From Membranipora membranacea (taxonomy: Eukaryota; Bryozoa; Gymnolaemata; Cheilostomatida; Membraniporidae), in contig OU612070.1 of the NCBI GenBank assembly GCA_914767715.1, forward strand, positions 25,410,025 through 25,470,024: a stretch of 60,000 nt of DNA, written 5' to 3'. The notes beneath the pieces were generated by a model. The model was given only the letters and a program-made list of their open reading frames with translations, had not been told where the DNA came from and searched no databases. Within the stretch, counting starts at the first letter, position 1, and the number at the start of each line of letters is the position of its first letter. A program made the position numbers and the translations under genes. Below are positions 12,692 through 23,901 of the stretch, one piece after another.

Positions 12692-14904
12692 CTCAGTTCA
12701 TTAAAGTCAATTTGGGCAAATCTTAGGCTAAGAAGTTGTCTTCTCTTATTGTTGAAATTTGGTGGCTCATTTCCAGTATAGAGTTATCACCCCATCTATC
12801 TATCTGTGTAAAACATTTTAGTTTCAATCATGTGGATAGACTGCTTCACAGAGTAAAGGGATTCAAAGTAAATTTTTTAACAATAGTCAAGGAAAGAGTT
12901 TTTTACTCCTTGGTCAAGGTACCTGCAAGCTTTGTGTCAAGGGAAAAGTTGTGGGAAGCTTGATGCCAAAAACTCCTTTCATCTATTTCTCACAATTATA
13001 GGGTTCTGGAGAATGAATTCTGAATTCAAAGTTTACAGTAGAAAATAGAATATGCAGGCTCTCCCGTAAAAATTTCTCTTTTTACAGCCTTACTCCACAA
13101 TTAGACTTGATGTTTTATGCTTAAATTACACCTAACTATCCTAGCTAAATTGATACGGTGGGTATAGCTAGGAAGACAGTATTGTGGCAGTTTGTACTAT
13201 AGGATTTACTATTACAATCCTTGAATGATGCTGCCACAATGTACCCTTGGTCTGTGCAATCATTGAACGTTAAATTTATCGAGAGGGCCTCATATCAAAT
13301 GTATCTGTGGTCCATCGTCTACTGGGCATTGGTTGGCACCCAGGTGTGCTCAGACCTGCCTGCAAACAGAGAGCAACCTGGGGCAGATATTGTGGCCTGG
13401 CCACTAAGGCAACGAATTTCGCCGCCTATGCTCCGGGATGTGGCTTCTGACAAGACATCTGATTTAAATCAACCTTCAGTTTTAATCAGTCTTGAGACAC
13501 AAAGGTTATCCTCAGGTTTTGATATTCTAATATTACATTGCCTTTAAATCCTTTGGAAAAGATAAACAAGGCACAACAGCAACAAATTATTTCCCTGTAA
13601 TGAAACACAGAGACTGCAATACAACTGGTTGTTTGCAAATAAGATTTTCTTGAGGGATTAGAAAATTTACTCTGATAAAACATTGTCTGTAATTATTGCT
13701 CTAACTGATATCTTCATCCAGCTTAGATCTCAATTGTACTTGGATCGTTTCAATGCACTGCTTGAAGAATTGCTTCCAATTTTGTTTGGAGACCTTCTCA
13801 GATTTGTTGTTTCTTGAGGCAGCCCACCTGTTTGGCTAACCGAATCCTCAAAAGTAACAACATTATAAATTGTTGCAGTATAGATGCAGTCCCAGCCAGG
13901 GCACGTTTTAAAAAAAATGTACAAATTCAACCGTAACATGAATGCTGTCAATGGTTATTTCAGGACACCAATTCCTAATGGTGATAAATACATCAAAGTC
14001 GACCATATACAGATACCAGCTCACTGAAAATGCCGCAGAATATTTCACTTAGAATATCATGTGTGTTATTAAGGGTGAGCCCTCCAGACACACAGTTATC
14101 ATAATCCTATAAGCATCCAGCATAGTTACATTAGTGTTTTTCAATAATAAAAAATTGGGATGACATTCGAGTAAAATTTAAGCTCAATTATTTGGGTATG
14201 TTTTGAAAATGCTATCATTGAACAGTATCCACTGAAAAAGCCAAATCCAAACCATGTTTCGGAATATTAATAATATTAATTATTTTGAGGTCTATAGTCA
14301 TTCTGATAGAATTTGATGGGTGACTGATGGGTCACCACAATCTATACTGAAAACTTATATCAACCAACAGAAATATTCTTTTGTTTAAGTTCAGTATAGC
14401 ATCTCCATTGTCCTTTTTAAATTGCTCCACTCCTTTGATAAAAGGCAATTAGAATTTGTTTGAAACTGTACACAATGGCATAGAAACTACAAAGATATAG
14501 GCTGTTTGCACTGCCTTGCGCAACATTGCCACTGCACTGATGGATGAAATAAACACCGTAATGAAAAAGTAAATAGCAATTTTAATGTTAAAAAATATTT
14601 CAAACATGCCCTCAAAAGCTCATTTAGATAATGTGATGAACTGATGCTCCAAAAAAACCAGATCTCTGTGAGTTACCATGTTGAAATGTAATTCTGCCCA
14701 AACAGAAAAAAACGAACTTGGAGATTTTTCGTCAGATTTGGAGTTTTTTGCAGAAAAAGATAAATGAATAGTTAGCTGATTGACTAACGATCCAGGTGAC
14801 CAAATGTGGTTATTCTGAATTAAAAACTGTAGAAAGGGGATAGCTTTTGGAAAAGTAAGGAGGATCTAACTACAACTGAGCATTTTTGACTTTGAATAAC
14901 TGAG
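12692..14904. mobile_element. 2.2 kb DNA-transposon-like insertion, unit 1 only
   Basis: Units 2-4 read 'aaaacctaccagtg' at this point, whereas unit 1 reads 'aaaacct' then 2213 bases then 'ctaccagtg'. The insert begins CTCAGTTCATTAAAGTCAA and ends with the inverse, TTTGACTTTGAATAACTGAG, which are imperfect terminal inverted repeats of about 18 bases. The target duplication looks like two bases (CT). No transposase is recognised in any frame, so it is probably non-autonomous. It carries a SINE fragment at about 13310-13470. Confidence 0.65.
13310..13470 (+). repeat. 5'-truncated SINE, same family as 18913-19165
   Basis: The segment from 'ctactgggcattggttggc' through 'aggtgtgctcagacctgcctgcaaac' to 'aaggcaacgaatttcgccgcc' matches the body of the full SINE near 19010-19125 and, inverted, the copy at 57720-57860. 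The tRNA-like head is missing here. It is nested inside the 2.2 kb insertion of unit 1. Confidence 0.65.
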
Positions 14905-15283
14905 CTACCAGTGTTGCAGTATGATCGGAGGATAGAGTACTTTTAACTTATCTCGAGTTGTTCATCAAAGTTCATGATGCACAGTTTAAACCATTGAATA
15001 ATTTAATAAAAAGGTAACATACATTTCAAAATTACATCTATCATATCCTTAATTCATAAATGATCTAGATGTACAAACCGAATTTGGCAGAAAAACGCCT
15101 ATATATCAGGATCTGCTATGTGCTTGAAATTCACATGTATCTAACTTCACAGTTGTGACACAAGGCGACATTGCCCAGCCTGAATTGAATTGTTTTGTGT
15201 TATCTGGGACCTTCATTGCTTCCAATCACCTGTTACCAAGGCTAACTTCTGATCATTGCAGAGGTCCAAAGTCTGAATGCCCT

Positions 15284-15411
15284 TCAATTCGTACAATAAA
15301 ATTTGTTACTAAAACAATTGTCTAGGTACCAGTTATGAGAATTTGGTGATTGTATGAATGTATTTGTGCGCCTCTTAAACTCAGCAGTGTGATGTACTGG
15401 AGTGAATTCCA
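15284..15411 (-). CDS. Conserved terminal-exon candidate, unit 1
   Basis: A strong minus-strand acceptor (ctgctactgtttttcgctag) opens a frame of 41 codons plus TGA. It reads EFTPVHHTAEFKRRTNTFIQ, then a segment with NWYLD and two cysteines spaced C-X6-C near the end. The frame and its 128-base length are kept without indel or stop in all four units, unlike the neighbouring NWYIYPW exon. No upstream exon was identified, so the full product is unknown. Conservation could partly reflect recent duplication. Confidence 0.35.
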
Positions 15412-16160
15412 CTAGCGAAAAACAGTAGCAGTAAAATACACAGGAGTAAAATATCAAATGATATAAATAGTACCTAAATATTATGTTAAAAATAAGAGAA
15501 TTTATAATAAAATGTATTGCGTGGCCTTTCTGTCCTACAGCAGGGCATCTGGATGACGGGTGACAGCCGAATCTGTCAACCACTCTTCCTAATTACTTGC
15601 TTGTTGAGTGTGCCCTTCATCATTGAAAATGTTGGTCATGGTGTTATGTGATAGGTAGATTTTTGCGACAAAATAAATTTTTAAAATTTCTGTATGGCAC
15701 ACAACTGACTGAGAGATCTGGTTCACATTTAACATGCTCAGTGCAGTAAGCTTCGTGTGCATGTGGCCGCATGTGGCGTGGTTGGTGGTGCAAGATGACC
15801 ACTTTCCCAATTTTCAAAATTGCCTATCTTACATTCTACAAGGAATCTTATTCTTTAGTTATGATCATGTGATGATCAATTTGATATAGCTGTAACACCA
15901 ATTTCCTATGGTGTCTAAGAATGATGCTCTATCCTCTATTGGGAGGACAGGAAGTTCCATTCAGATTTTAATTGTTTACACATTTATGTCATTATACATA
16001 TAAATGAAACTGATGAATAATGGGGGATGAGTATTGGTCATAGCTTACAATTTTCATTTTAACAGATTATGATTTTGTTTCCAAAGTCCACAATATAATC
16101 TTTGTGCTTCTACCCTTTGTACAATGTGGTGTTATTGGGTATGATTAGTCAATATAAACT

Positions 16161-16226
16161 ATGGAAAGAAGCTCAATGAGCATTACTGTCAGTTTCATAT
16201 TTGTAATTCTTATAGCTGTGTTGTGA
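16161..16226 (+). CDS. Small hydrophobic ORF, kept in units 1-3
   Basis: An ATG opens a 21-codon frame, MERSS then MSITVSFIFVILIAVL, which is a single hydrophobic segment with signal-anchor character. The same frame occurs near 25467 and 32956 with one substitution or a two-residue extension. No clear splice donor follows, so it could be a tiny membrane peptide, the relic of a signal exon, or chance. Confidence 0.2.
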   Translation: MERSSMSITVSFIFVILIAVL

Positions 16227-17999
16227 TCATAAAATGAAAAGGACATCCAGCTACGATGTTGTTCCCTTGAAATAAGTGTTAGTGGTTTTGTACATCCTAA
16301 AAGTGTGTTAAGTTAAAGGATGTCATAAAACTACTGTTAGCAAAAGCTGTATAGAGTTCTGATTTTCAGGATGCCAAGAGCATATATTGTTCATAAAAAG
16401 CAGATCAATGGGAGTTTCAGGATGTTGCACAGACCTAGCCTGGAGCCGGAAAAATCTAAAAAAACATAGTTGACAGGCTAGTCTAAACTGCATTTGAATA
16501 TATAGCGTGACACTATAGACTTATCATTTCTAAAAATAATTTATTTTTTTCTCGAGGCTTTAAATTATAAAAGAAGAGGGAGATTTGAAGATTGCAAAGG
16601 GATAAGTATTCATTTACGAAGCAACAAAGCAACAAAGTGTGACAATGACACAGCCAAAATTGCTGTGCATTCTATAGATAGATAAAAAAGGTTATCTTTG
16701 GTCTCTTATTCAGGGCTCTCAACCACTCAGATTTAGCCCGAGTTACTCAGGTTTTTGGGTTCAACTCAGGCAACTCAGGGGATTTTAGATTATTAGCCAA
16801 AAACACAGATTTTGCCTCATATCCATCAAAGTTGGGGAATTCCTGTGGGTGTTGCCTGGTTGTATCATTATGAAGAAACAATTTTATTATGTGATATATG
16901 AAATACATTGAGGAGGCGAACAGAGCTGTAAAACTCTAAGCTGTTGGTGCACAGGGCGTTTCACGCCTTCAAAATGCAACCTTCTATGTTGTTTTTGATG
17001 ATCAGAGATGAAATGATGACTTTGAATGTAATAGCAAAGCTTATATATGCTTAGTTGAAGCCCCTTTCCCCTTCAGTCGGCCCCCAGCTGCGGAAAAATA
17101 TCTGACCCGACAGCTGTTGGTTGTCATCAAAATGTCATTGCTTGGAATGATTGCAGTGCATCCTGGTCTGCAGGGTTGACACTGTCCTATACAGTTCTTG
17201 TTAGATATATATACTTTTATCGGCAACCAAGGTCATCTAATTGGAATTGTTTTGCACTCAGCGCCAGAAAAGAAAAGGTTATAGATGAATGATAGATGAA
17301 GTGTCGTTACGTCAGTTTCAATGTTAACTGATAGATAAAGCTAGTCCGATACATACTTGTAATATTTTTGATCATTTAAGTAATGTAAAGAAGTCATTCT
17401 GGCTGAGAGCGTTGAACTTTTGAGTAATTGTGATAAATAATATTGATTGGAAAAACATCGTATTTCGTATTTGTATACCCAGCATACATTTGGACAGGTA
17501 TTTCTGATAACCAAAAGTGCTTAACAACACCCTGGTTTGTTCGTTAATTAATACCAGCAGAGTATATGTACACATTTTGATGCTTGAATCACCAGCACTA
17601 TGCTTTGCATGAGTCAGATTGGCTCCTAAACGCTGTCAATACAGTAGTGCCATTAATGTAAAAGCGAGCAAATAGATCAAGGCAGCCACGTGAAACCTTG
17701 GAAAAAGCTATAGCAAGGTGGCCAGGAGTAGTCATAATCACACATCTCACAAAGTTTTTGATCACTGGAAAATGACCAGTATAAATCCTATTGATAAGCA
17801 CAGGCATTTACTTATCATTATATTTGAGAATTGAAAGAACAGATAATCAATCGATCTGTTGGAAAGTTTTATCATGAGTTTTTTTCAGACTGAGTGTAAT
17901 GTGATTAAGGACGTGCCTGAACATTGGTTCTTTCAATCGACATGGATGTTGGCAAGTGCCGTAAAGGAAAATCATTCCTTTTCCAACTGATTTTGTTCC

Positions 18000-18385
18000 A
18001 TCAAATAATTGGAATATGATAGTTCGGAATTGAGATGAACTATACCCTAGAAAACTTATCTGCTATTCTGAAGGATATACCCTGATCAAACTTGATTTCT
18101 TGGGCCAATGAGTTCCATGGGTAGATGTACCAGTTCCTGCGTTTTCTGTCTGTTGATTCACCTACAAAGTAAGACAAGACAACAGAGCTGTCCTCTTGCT
18201 TGCTGTAAGTTATTTTCTTGGTCTTAAGAAGGATCGATTGCTACATAATCCTTATACTCGCTTGATTTATTGTACAGGAGACATCTTCCAGAGAGTTGAG
18301 AGAAGTATGAGCTTCGTTTATTTGAGAACAGCCTTTATGCAAATCTAGTCTCATGTCTCGCTGCATGCAAGTCCCTGTCTCCAGT
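18000..18385 (-). pseudogene. Broken copy of the NWYIYPW gene (unit 2)
   Basis: The last exon (right edge 18161, acceptor 'ctttgtag') begins VNQQTENAG and is frame-disrupted relative to unit 4. In the matching frame it still encodes RRNWYIYPWNSLAQEIKFDQ but stops early after 'ADKF' because of a small deletion. The coiled-coil exon upstream has lost its donor (GTGAGT became GCGAGT) and 21 or more bases. No intact product is expected. Confidence 0.6.
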
Positions 18386-18912
18386 AAAGTCTGTCTTTGT
18401 ATGAGGTGCATTTTGAAAGGATGCTGATTAAAAGCAGTATCAAATGTAAATTAATGTCAATAACCTCTACGGTATTTTATCTAACATCATTCAGTGTAAT
18501 TATGCAGTATGATGTACAAGGGCGTATAATCAAGATGATAGTATTGATCAATGAGCTACAAAGACAATCCCAAATTGACGTTTCAAAAAATGCATAAATT
18601 AGCATTTTTTTTACAAGGTTAAATGTCGCTGTCTTTTGATCTCTAAGAGTTTTGACGTTTACATTAACTTAAATTTGCTAGCTTAATTTTGAATAATGAT
18701 CGATCGTTGACATAACTTCATAACCCGGTTTTAAGAAAATGTCTTATATCATCACACTAAAAAAGCTAAAAGCCAATAACAGGCTTATTTCGATGTGAGT
18801 CACTGATTGGACTAACTGTAAGGTTAACACAAGGGGTGCAATGCATACTCAATAAAACTTCATGACCCGGTTTTAAGAAAATGTCTTATATCATCACACT
18901 AAAAAAGCTAAA

Positions 18913-19165
18913 AGGAGTAGGAGGTGGCTCAGTGGTTAGAGCGCCGGACTTTCATCATGCAAGTGTTGAAAGTCGTGGGTTCGAATCCCACTGCAGTCCA
19001 CTGACTACTGGGAGTTGTTGGACCCCCAGGTGTGCTCCGACCTGCCTACAAACTGAGAGAAAATTGGCGCAGTCATTGCAGCTTCGCCCTTAAGGCACAC
19101 TATTTCGCCGCCACGTTGTGGTGAGTGACCAACCATTGGGATTTTAACCAACTTTTTTTTTTAAC
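18913..19165 (+). repeat. Full-length tRNA-derived SINE
   Basis: The head resembles a tRNA: an A-box-like segment (GGCTCAGTGGTTAGAGC) and a perfect B box (GGTTCGAATCC) inside the arm GTGGGTTCGAATCCCAC. A family body follows (from 'actactgggagttgttgg' to 'tttcgccgcc'), ending in a T-rich tail. It interrupts the unit sequence between 'aaaaagctaaaag' and 'ccaat.acaggc'. About 150 bases of flank (18717-18866) are also partly repeated on its left, so insertion came with a local duplication. It is not a functional tRNA gene: the tRNA-like part is imperfect and fused to a body. Confidence 0.8.
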
Positions 19166-19484
19166 CAATTACAGGCTTATTTCGATGTGAGTCACTGATT
19201 GGACTAACTGTAAGGTTGACACAAGGGGTGCAATGCATACTCAATAAAACTTGCAAGTTTTATACAAATCACCACATGGCATATCAATGAGATAACGCCT
19301 TGCAAAGATGAGGATTATTTCAAAACTAAATCGCAAGCTGTCTTTCCCATTTGAAATACAAGATAACTGCTCGCTGTGCTGGACCACAGTGAATTCAAAA
19401 TAGAAAATCCTTGTACCACTGTACAAGGTAATATCAAAAACTCAACTGAAAGAAAAAATATTTTGTCCAAAGATTCACACAATT

Positions 19485-19851
19485 GGGGCTCCCCGCGTAT
19501 TTTACTGAAGATTTAAGTTTGAGTGTTTTAAAGTTGAAGAAAAGATTTCGCCAGTTCAAATGAAAAATCAATAAAAGATTCTAAACTGTAATTCAGTCCA
19601 ACAATTTGGAGTTGGCTACCTAAGTTAGGGGTTTTGAACAAACAACTCCAAACAATAACAAACTTAAATTCATTAGCCAATGAAAACAAAACCAAAACCC
19701 AAGCACATGAGTCATTCTACGCAGAAATGAGTAGATAACACCACAGTCCAGTTTTTTTGAAGAATTTACTCTGAAGATGAAAGTTTTAAAATTGAAAATT
19801 GCTCTGTTTTCTCTGAAGAAATTGAAGACAGCTTTGTGTGCAGGGAGCCCC
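19485..19851. mobile_element. MITE with GGGGCTCCC inverted ends, unit 2
   Basis: Starts GGGGCTCCC and ends GGGAGCCCC, flanked on both sides by 'acaatt' (a 6-7 base target duplication). Unit 1 has the uninterrupted site 'ttcacataattcaaa', which proves the insertion. Internally it is A/T rich, with several 'gaagaa' and 'ctgaaga' motifs in both orientations near the ends. It is 367 bases long and has no coding capacity. An open frame on the minus strand is shared by copies but is a by-product. Confidence 0.8.
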
Positions 19852-20120
19852 ACAATTCAAATTCAGTTGCAATTGCAATAATAAATATAGAGACAATTAT
19901 TAGAATAAAAGTTAAAGAAATCAAACCATTAGCTTCAAAGTTAGTATTTTCGGCATGGCATGACCACAATTTTCCTGGACACCAATTGTTCACATAATTT
20001 TTAATTGCTCCATTGTATAAATTAAGTTGAGCATTCAAAAATGGTCAAACCAGGCAAAAATGTCATTCAAATTGCGGAATAACATTCAAAAACTGATTGA
20101 AGACTGAAAATAAAAGTATG

Positions 20121-20160
<40 letters not shown>

Positions 20161-20161
20161 G
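20121..20161. repeat. TA microsatellite of variable length between units
   Basis: A (TA)n run of about 40 bases before 'gctagtgtaccgggttac'. The same place has shorter runs in unit 1 (10380-10400), unit 3 (29250-29262) and unit 4 (36735-36755), so it has expanded in unit 2. Confidence 0.8.
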
Positions 20162-21283
20162 CTAGTGTACCGGGTTACTGTTATCTTAAATGGCCCACTG
20201 GTATTCAGTTTTATATAGTATCTAGGATGAGGATTTTAGATCAGAAAATCTCCTTTAGCAGGTTGAGATTGCAGCCTGAAATAGAAAGCAAAAAAAAATG
20301 TAGATACCAGCTTACCAAGTATTGCGGAATTTATATTTTAGCTTCTACTCAAGACTTTCAAATACATGGTATTTTAATTTTAGCCTTTGTGAAAAATCCA
20401 TTATATACAAGATACATGATTTCCGGTCATGTTATTTGCTTATCAAAGTTTCTACAGGGGGTTTTGACAGGCATTTCTGTAAATGATAGAACTAAAAATC
20501 ACTATGAATCACTAATCGACTATTTTATTGCCTATTTTATTTTATTTTTTTATTTTCTTTTATTTTTTCTTATTTTTTTTGTTTTTTTTAATTTTTTTTA
20601 ATTTTTTTTTATTTTACTTTTACTGTCATCACAAAATAAAGTGCAGTTCTAAATGAGCAATAAAAACCATAGCTGGCGACGTGGGGGGGGTGTATGAATG
20701 GCAGCATTGTTGTTAAATACAATACAGCATCGTTATACAGCCAATATCATTAGAAATCCTTTGTTGGATCAGACTAAGTACCTAAACTATGCCTTAGCAT
20801 GCAACATGGGCTGCACCAACAGACCCCTTACTATGAATCTTTCATAAAACTGGCTATTGGCCATTTTGAAGTGGACTCAATTATTAGTGGCCATTCAGTT
20901 TGGATTTCAAGCCAATCAGCAGCCTCACTTCAGCTATCCCCAAGGAACTAGTTACAGCCATCATGTTGGTCCTTCGTGCAGTTTCTCAGAACATAACACT
21001 GCTCATTTAAGATTTAGAGCATCAGGCTGAATACCCTTACTATTGATTTCTTTCTATCGTGTAAGGCGAGTCTATATCATCCGAGCAAAATATTTTTGGA
21101 AGCCGGAGATCATTCTTCCATAAATAGGACAGCGTTTAGAGACAATGATATGTTCCATAAATACACCTGACTGCTTTTTTTTATTTATTTATTTATGCAT
21201 GGTCTTTAATTATCTTTGGCATTGGGACAGGCAGTGTCTGCTATCAGTCATTTGGGAGCCATACATGGATTCCTCAGGTTAGA

Positions 21284-21593
21284 CTAGCTGAATGTTGGAC
21301 ATCTGCCTCCCCTGCAACTGTGGGCAATGGCCTCGGACAGGGCCTCGGCATCAATTGCATTGGAATGCGTAACAGCTAAAAAGAAACATCAAGATAATGT
21401 ATCAAGATTCAGAATGAGGAACTTAGTTCTCTATATATTAGTTTGAAAAGGTGAAATAATGCAGAGTTTCTCATACAGCAATTTATTCTTTTAGCCCATT
21501 GTGCATGTGTCAATCTATAATGGCAGGCTTAGCTGAAGAAACTGACTTACCCAGTACTGTTATGAGCAGAGAGATCAGTGCATATACATTCAT
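21284..21593 (-). CDS. Short secreted Cys peptide, array copy 2
   Basis: The signal exon (21551-21600, ATG at 21591-21593) encodes the same 14 residues as copy 1. The last exon (21284-21375) adds an Ala at the junction and 29 codons before TAG, for a 44-residue precursor. The mature part has two cysteines in a C-X4-C ring enclosing Arg-Gly-Gly-Arg, followed by Pro. Against copy 3 it has a three-codon insertion after the signal region and 13 replacements in 26 aligned codons, with one silent change. Minus-strand AATAAA motifs lie at about 21182-21192, roughly 95 bases past the stop. Splice signals are donor gtaagt and acceptors 'tgttttag' and 'tttcttttttag'-like. Secretion is inferred from the leader. 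The function is unknown. Confidence 0.7.
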
Positions 21594-22403
21594 TTCTTAC
21601 CTAAAACATTAGAAAAGCCAGATGAGTGATTAAAGAAAGCAAGCAGATAATAAAACTGTACAAACTGAATGCTCTCTTTTTTCGTCATGACTAATCGCTT
21701 TTATCTATGTTTTTTTTTATTTGCATTCATCATCGTCGGCAAATGTTTTACCTGATGTGCGAAAAATACTATAACCATAAAACAAGTCAAGGGTTAAATC
21801 TTGAGGTATCCTATAGCAAGATATCACGGAAAATTGAAAGGCGAGGTCCAACAATAATAAAATATTTAATTCCACACAAAATTGAAGGCTCATTTCTGGA
21901 GGATAAGAAATGGGTTCGTTAGGTACGATTCAGAGATGACATCCAGATGTTTACCATATATAAAATGGCATAAGATAACATGGTTATAAAACTTCAAAGT
22001 CTCACCTCGTTCAATCCAGAACCGACAAGTCCAGCCGTGAGTAAATCTGAAGGGAAATTCCAATAGTCTATAATGGTAAGAAAATTACACCCGAAGAAAA
22101 GATTTAAAGCCTGTGTGTTTGATGAATTGCATTGCAATTGATTGCCATTCTATTTGAAAGACACCAAGATTCTATTGAGGCCAAAACGTTATTACATGTT
22201 CTCTTTGAGAAAAAAATTGTTATTTTTTTGCAGTTAATGTTGTGTCATATGCAAATAAAATGGATCCCTGAAAAACTCCATTGAGACAGGAAAGACATAA
22301 TGATATTTAGCCAAGCCTCATAGTATGCTTAAATCACCTGAATCACTAAAATCACCGACATGATAAGTAAACACGCTATCTCATGTCCATACTTCATACT
22401 TAC

Positions 22404-22483
22404 AAATTGTTTGAGAGTTCAGTGAGGAATCAAAGTGAGTTAAATAACTTATGACTGCTTCTCAGCCGAGGCTTGTTTATATA
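22404..22483 (-). promoter_or_regulatory. TATA promoter and non-coding exon 1, peptide copy 2
   Basis: TATATAAA on the minus strand at 22476-22483. The leader exon ends at 22404 against a perfect gtaagtatg donor. The spacing is a few bases longer than in copy 1 because of a GTTAA-type insertion near 22440. Confidence 0.65.
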
Positions 22484-23338
22484 GGGAACTTTAATTACAA
22501 TTTGGAATGTGTTGATGTTTGGTTATGTAATTTTCATTATTAAGGACTAAGTACGAGTACAGTTATTGGCAAATATTAGGAACAAGGATGCAATAAACTG
22601 CATGGAAGCTATTGATTCCCAGGGTATGCCGCTATCTTTCAGCCACTTATGCATCTTTTAATAGCATATCACTAACAATATGATTGAGTGTAATCAATTA
22701 TTTCATATCAGCTATCACAATAATTCAGGCACAACAATAACTACAAATGTACGCTAAAGTGGATATGATGATTCATTAGGAAGCTCTACCATCAGTGGAT
22801 CCGCAAGAAATGATTCCCCAATTAAAGGATGATTCCTGTTTATCGGGAAATTTCCTAAATATAAAAAAACAACTTGTTAATATATCATTTGGTTATAAAA
22901 AGCGTCCCAAAATGGCCCCGCTTCCCATTTCTCAAAAAAGAGAAAAAACCTACCAGTGTTGCAGTAAGATCAGAGGATAGAGTACTTCAAACTTATCTCG
23001 AGTTGTTCATCAAAGTTCATGATGCACAGTTTAAACCATTGAATAATTTAATAAAAAGGTAACACACATTTCAAAATTACATCTATCATATCCTTAATTC
23101 ATAAATGATCTAGATGTACCAACCGAATTTTGCAGAGAAACGCCTATATATCAGGATCTGCTATGTGCTCGAAATTCACATGTATCTAACTTCACAGTTG
23201 TGACACAAGGCGACATCACCCAGCCTGGTTGTTAACCTTATGAATTGATTTGTGATATCTGGGTCCTTCATTGCTTCCAATCACCTGTTACCAAGGCTAA
23301 CTTCTGATCATTGCAGAGGTCCAAAGTCTGAATGCCCT

Positions 23339-23466
23339 TCAATTCTTACAATAAACTTTGTTACTAAAACATTGGTCTAGGTACCAGTTATGAGAATTTG
23401 GTGATTGTATGATTGTATTTGTGCGCCTCTTAAACTCAGCAGTGTGATGTACTGGAGTGAATTCCA
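23339..23466 (-). CDS. Conserved terminal-exon candidate, unit 2
   Basis: Same 128-base frame and acceptor as at 15284-15411. Replacements relative to unit 1 are F to I in the middle and N to Q, F to V and T to K near the end. Both cysteines and NWYLD are unchanged. Confidence 0.35.
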
Positions 23467-23901
23467 CTAGCGAAAAACAGTAGCAGTAAAATACAAAAGA
23501 GTAAAATATCAAATGATAGAAATAGTACCTAAATATTATGTTAAAAATAAGATTATTTATAATAAAATGTATTGCATGGCCTTTCTGTCCTACAGCAGGG
23601 CATCTGGATGGCGGGTGACAGCTGAGTCGGCCGCCCACTCTTCCTAATTACTTGCTTGTTGGGTGTGCCCTTCATCATTGAAAATGTTGGTCATGGTGTT
23701 ATGTGATAGGTTGATTTTTGCGACAAATTAAATTTTGAAAATTTCTGTATGGCACACAACTGACTGAGAGACCTGGTTCACATTTAACATGCTCAGTGTA
23801 GTAAGCTTCATTATATTTCCTTCGAAAATGTGTAAGTTATTCCGAGCATCTAAACAAAGTGCAACTCGCCTAAGATAATATATTCCATTCAATGCCACTG
23901 G

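Larger units (their letters stand above)
8745..17397. repeat. Tandem segmental duplication, unit 1
   Basis: First of four head-to-tail copies. The edge is set where the 'tttgagt.attgt...gtatttgtatacc.agcat' landmark appears (8758 here; about 17412, 26826 and 34190 in the others). The unit contains, left to right, a remnant of the NWYIYPW gene, the secreted-peptide gene, a 2.2 kb insertion absent from the other units, and the conserved terminal-exon candidate. It lacks the GGGGCTCCC MITE found in units 2-4 and keeps its empty site near 10150-10170. It begins just upstream of the transporter gene's first exon. Confidence 0.85.

Noticed and set aside
18917-18995. Functional tRNA gene
   Set aside because: A and B boxes are present, but the tRNA-like part is imperfect and joined to a SINE body found at two other places.
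20227-20601. Plus-strand frame repeated in units 1, 2 and 4, starting MRILDQKISF
   Set aside because: Its ends differ between units, it runs into low-complexity T-rich sequence, and it has no splice signals. It is explained by recent duplication.
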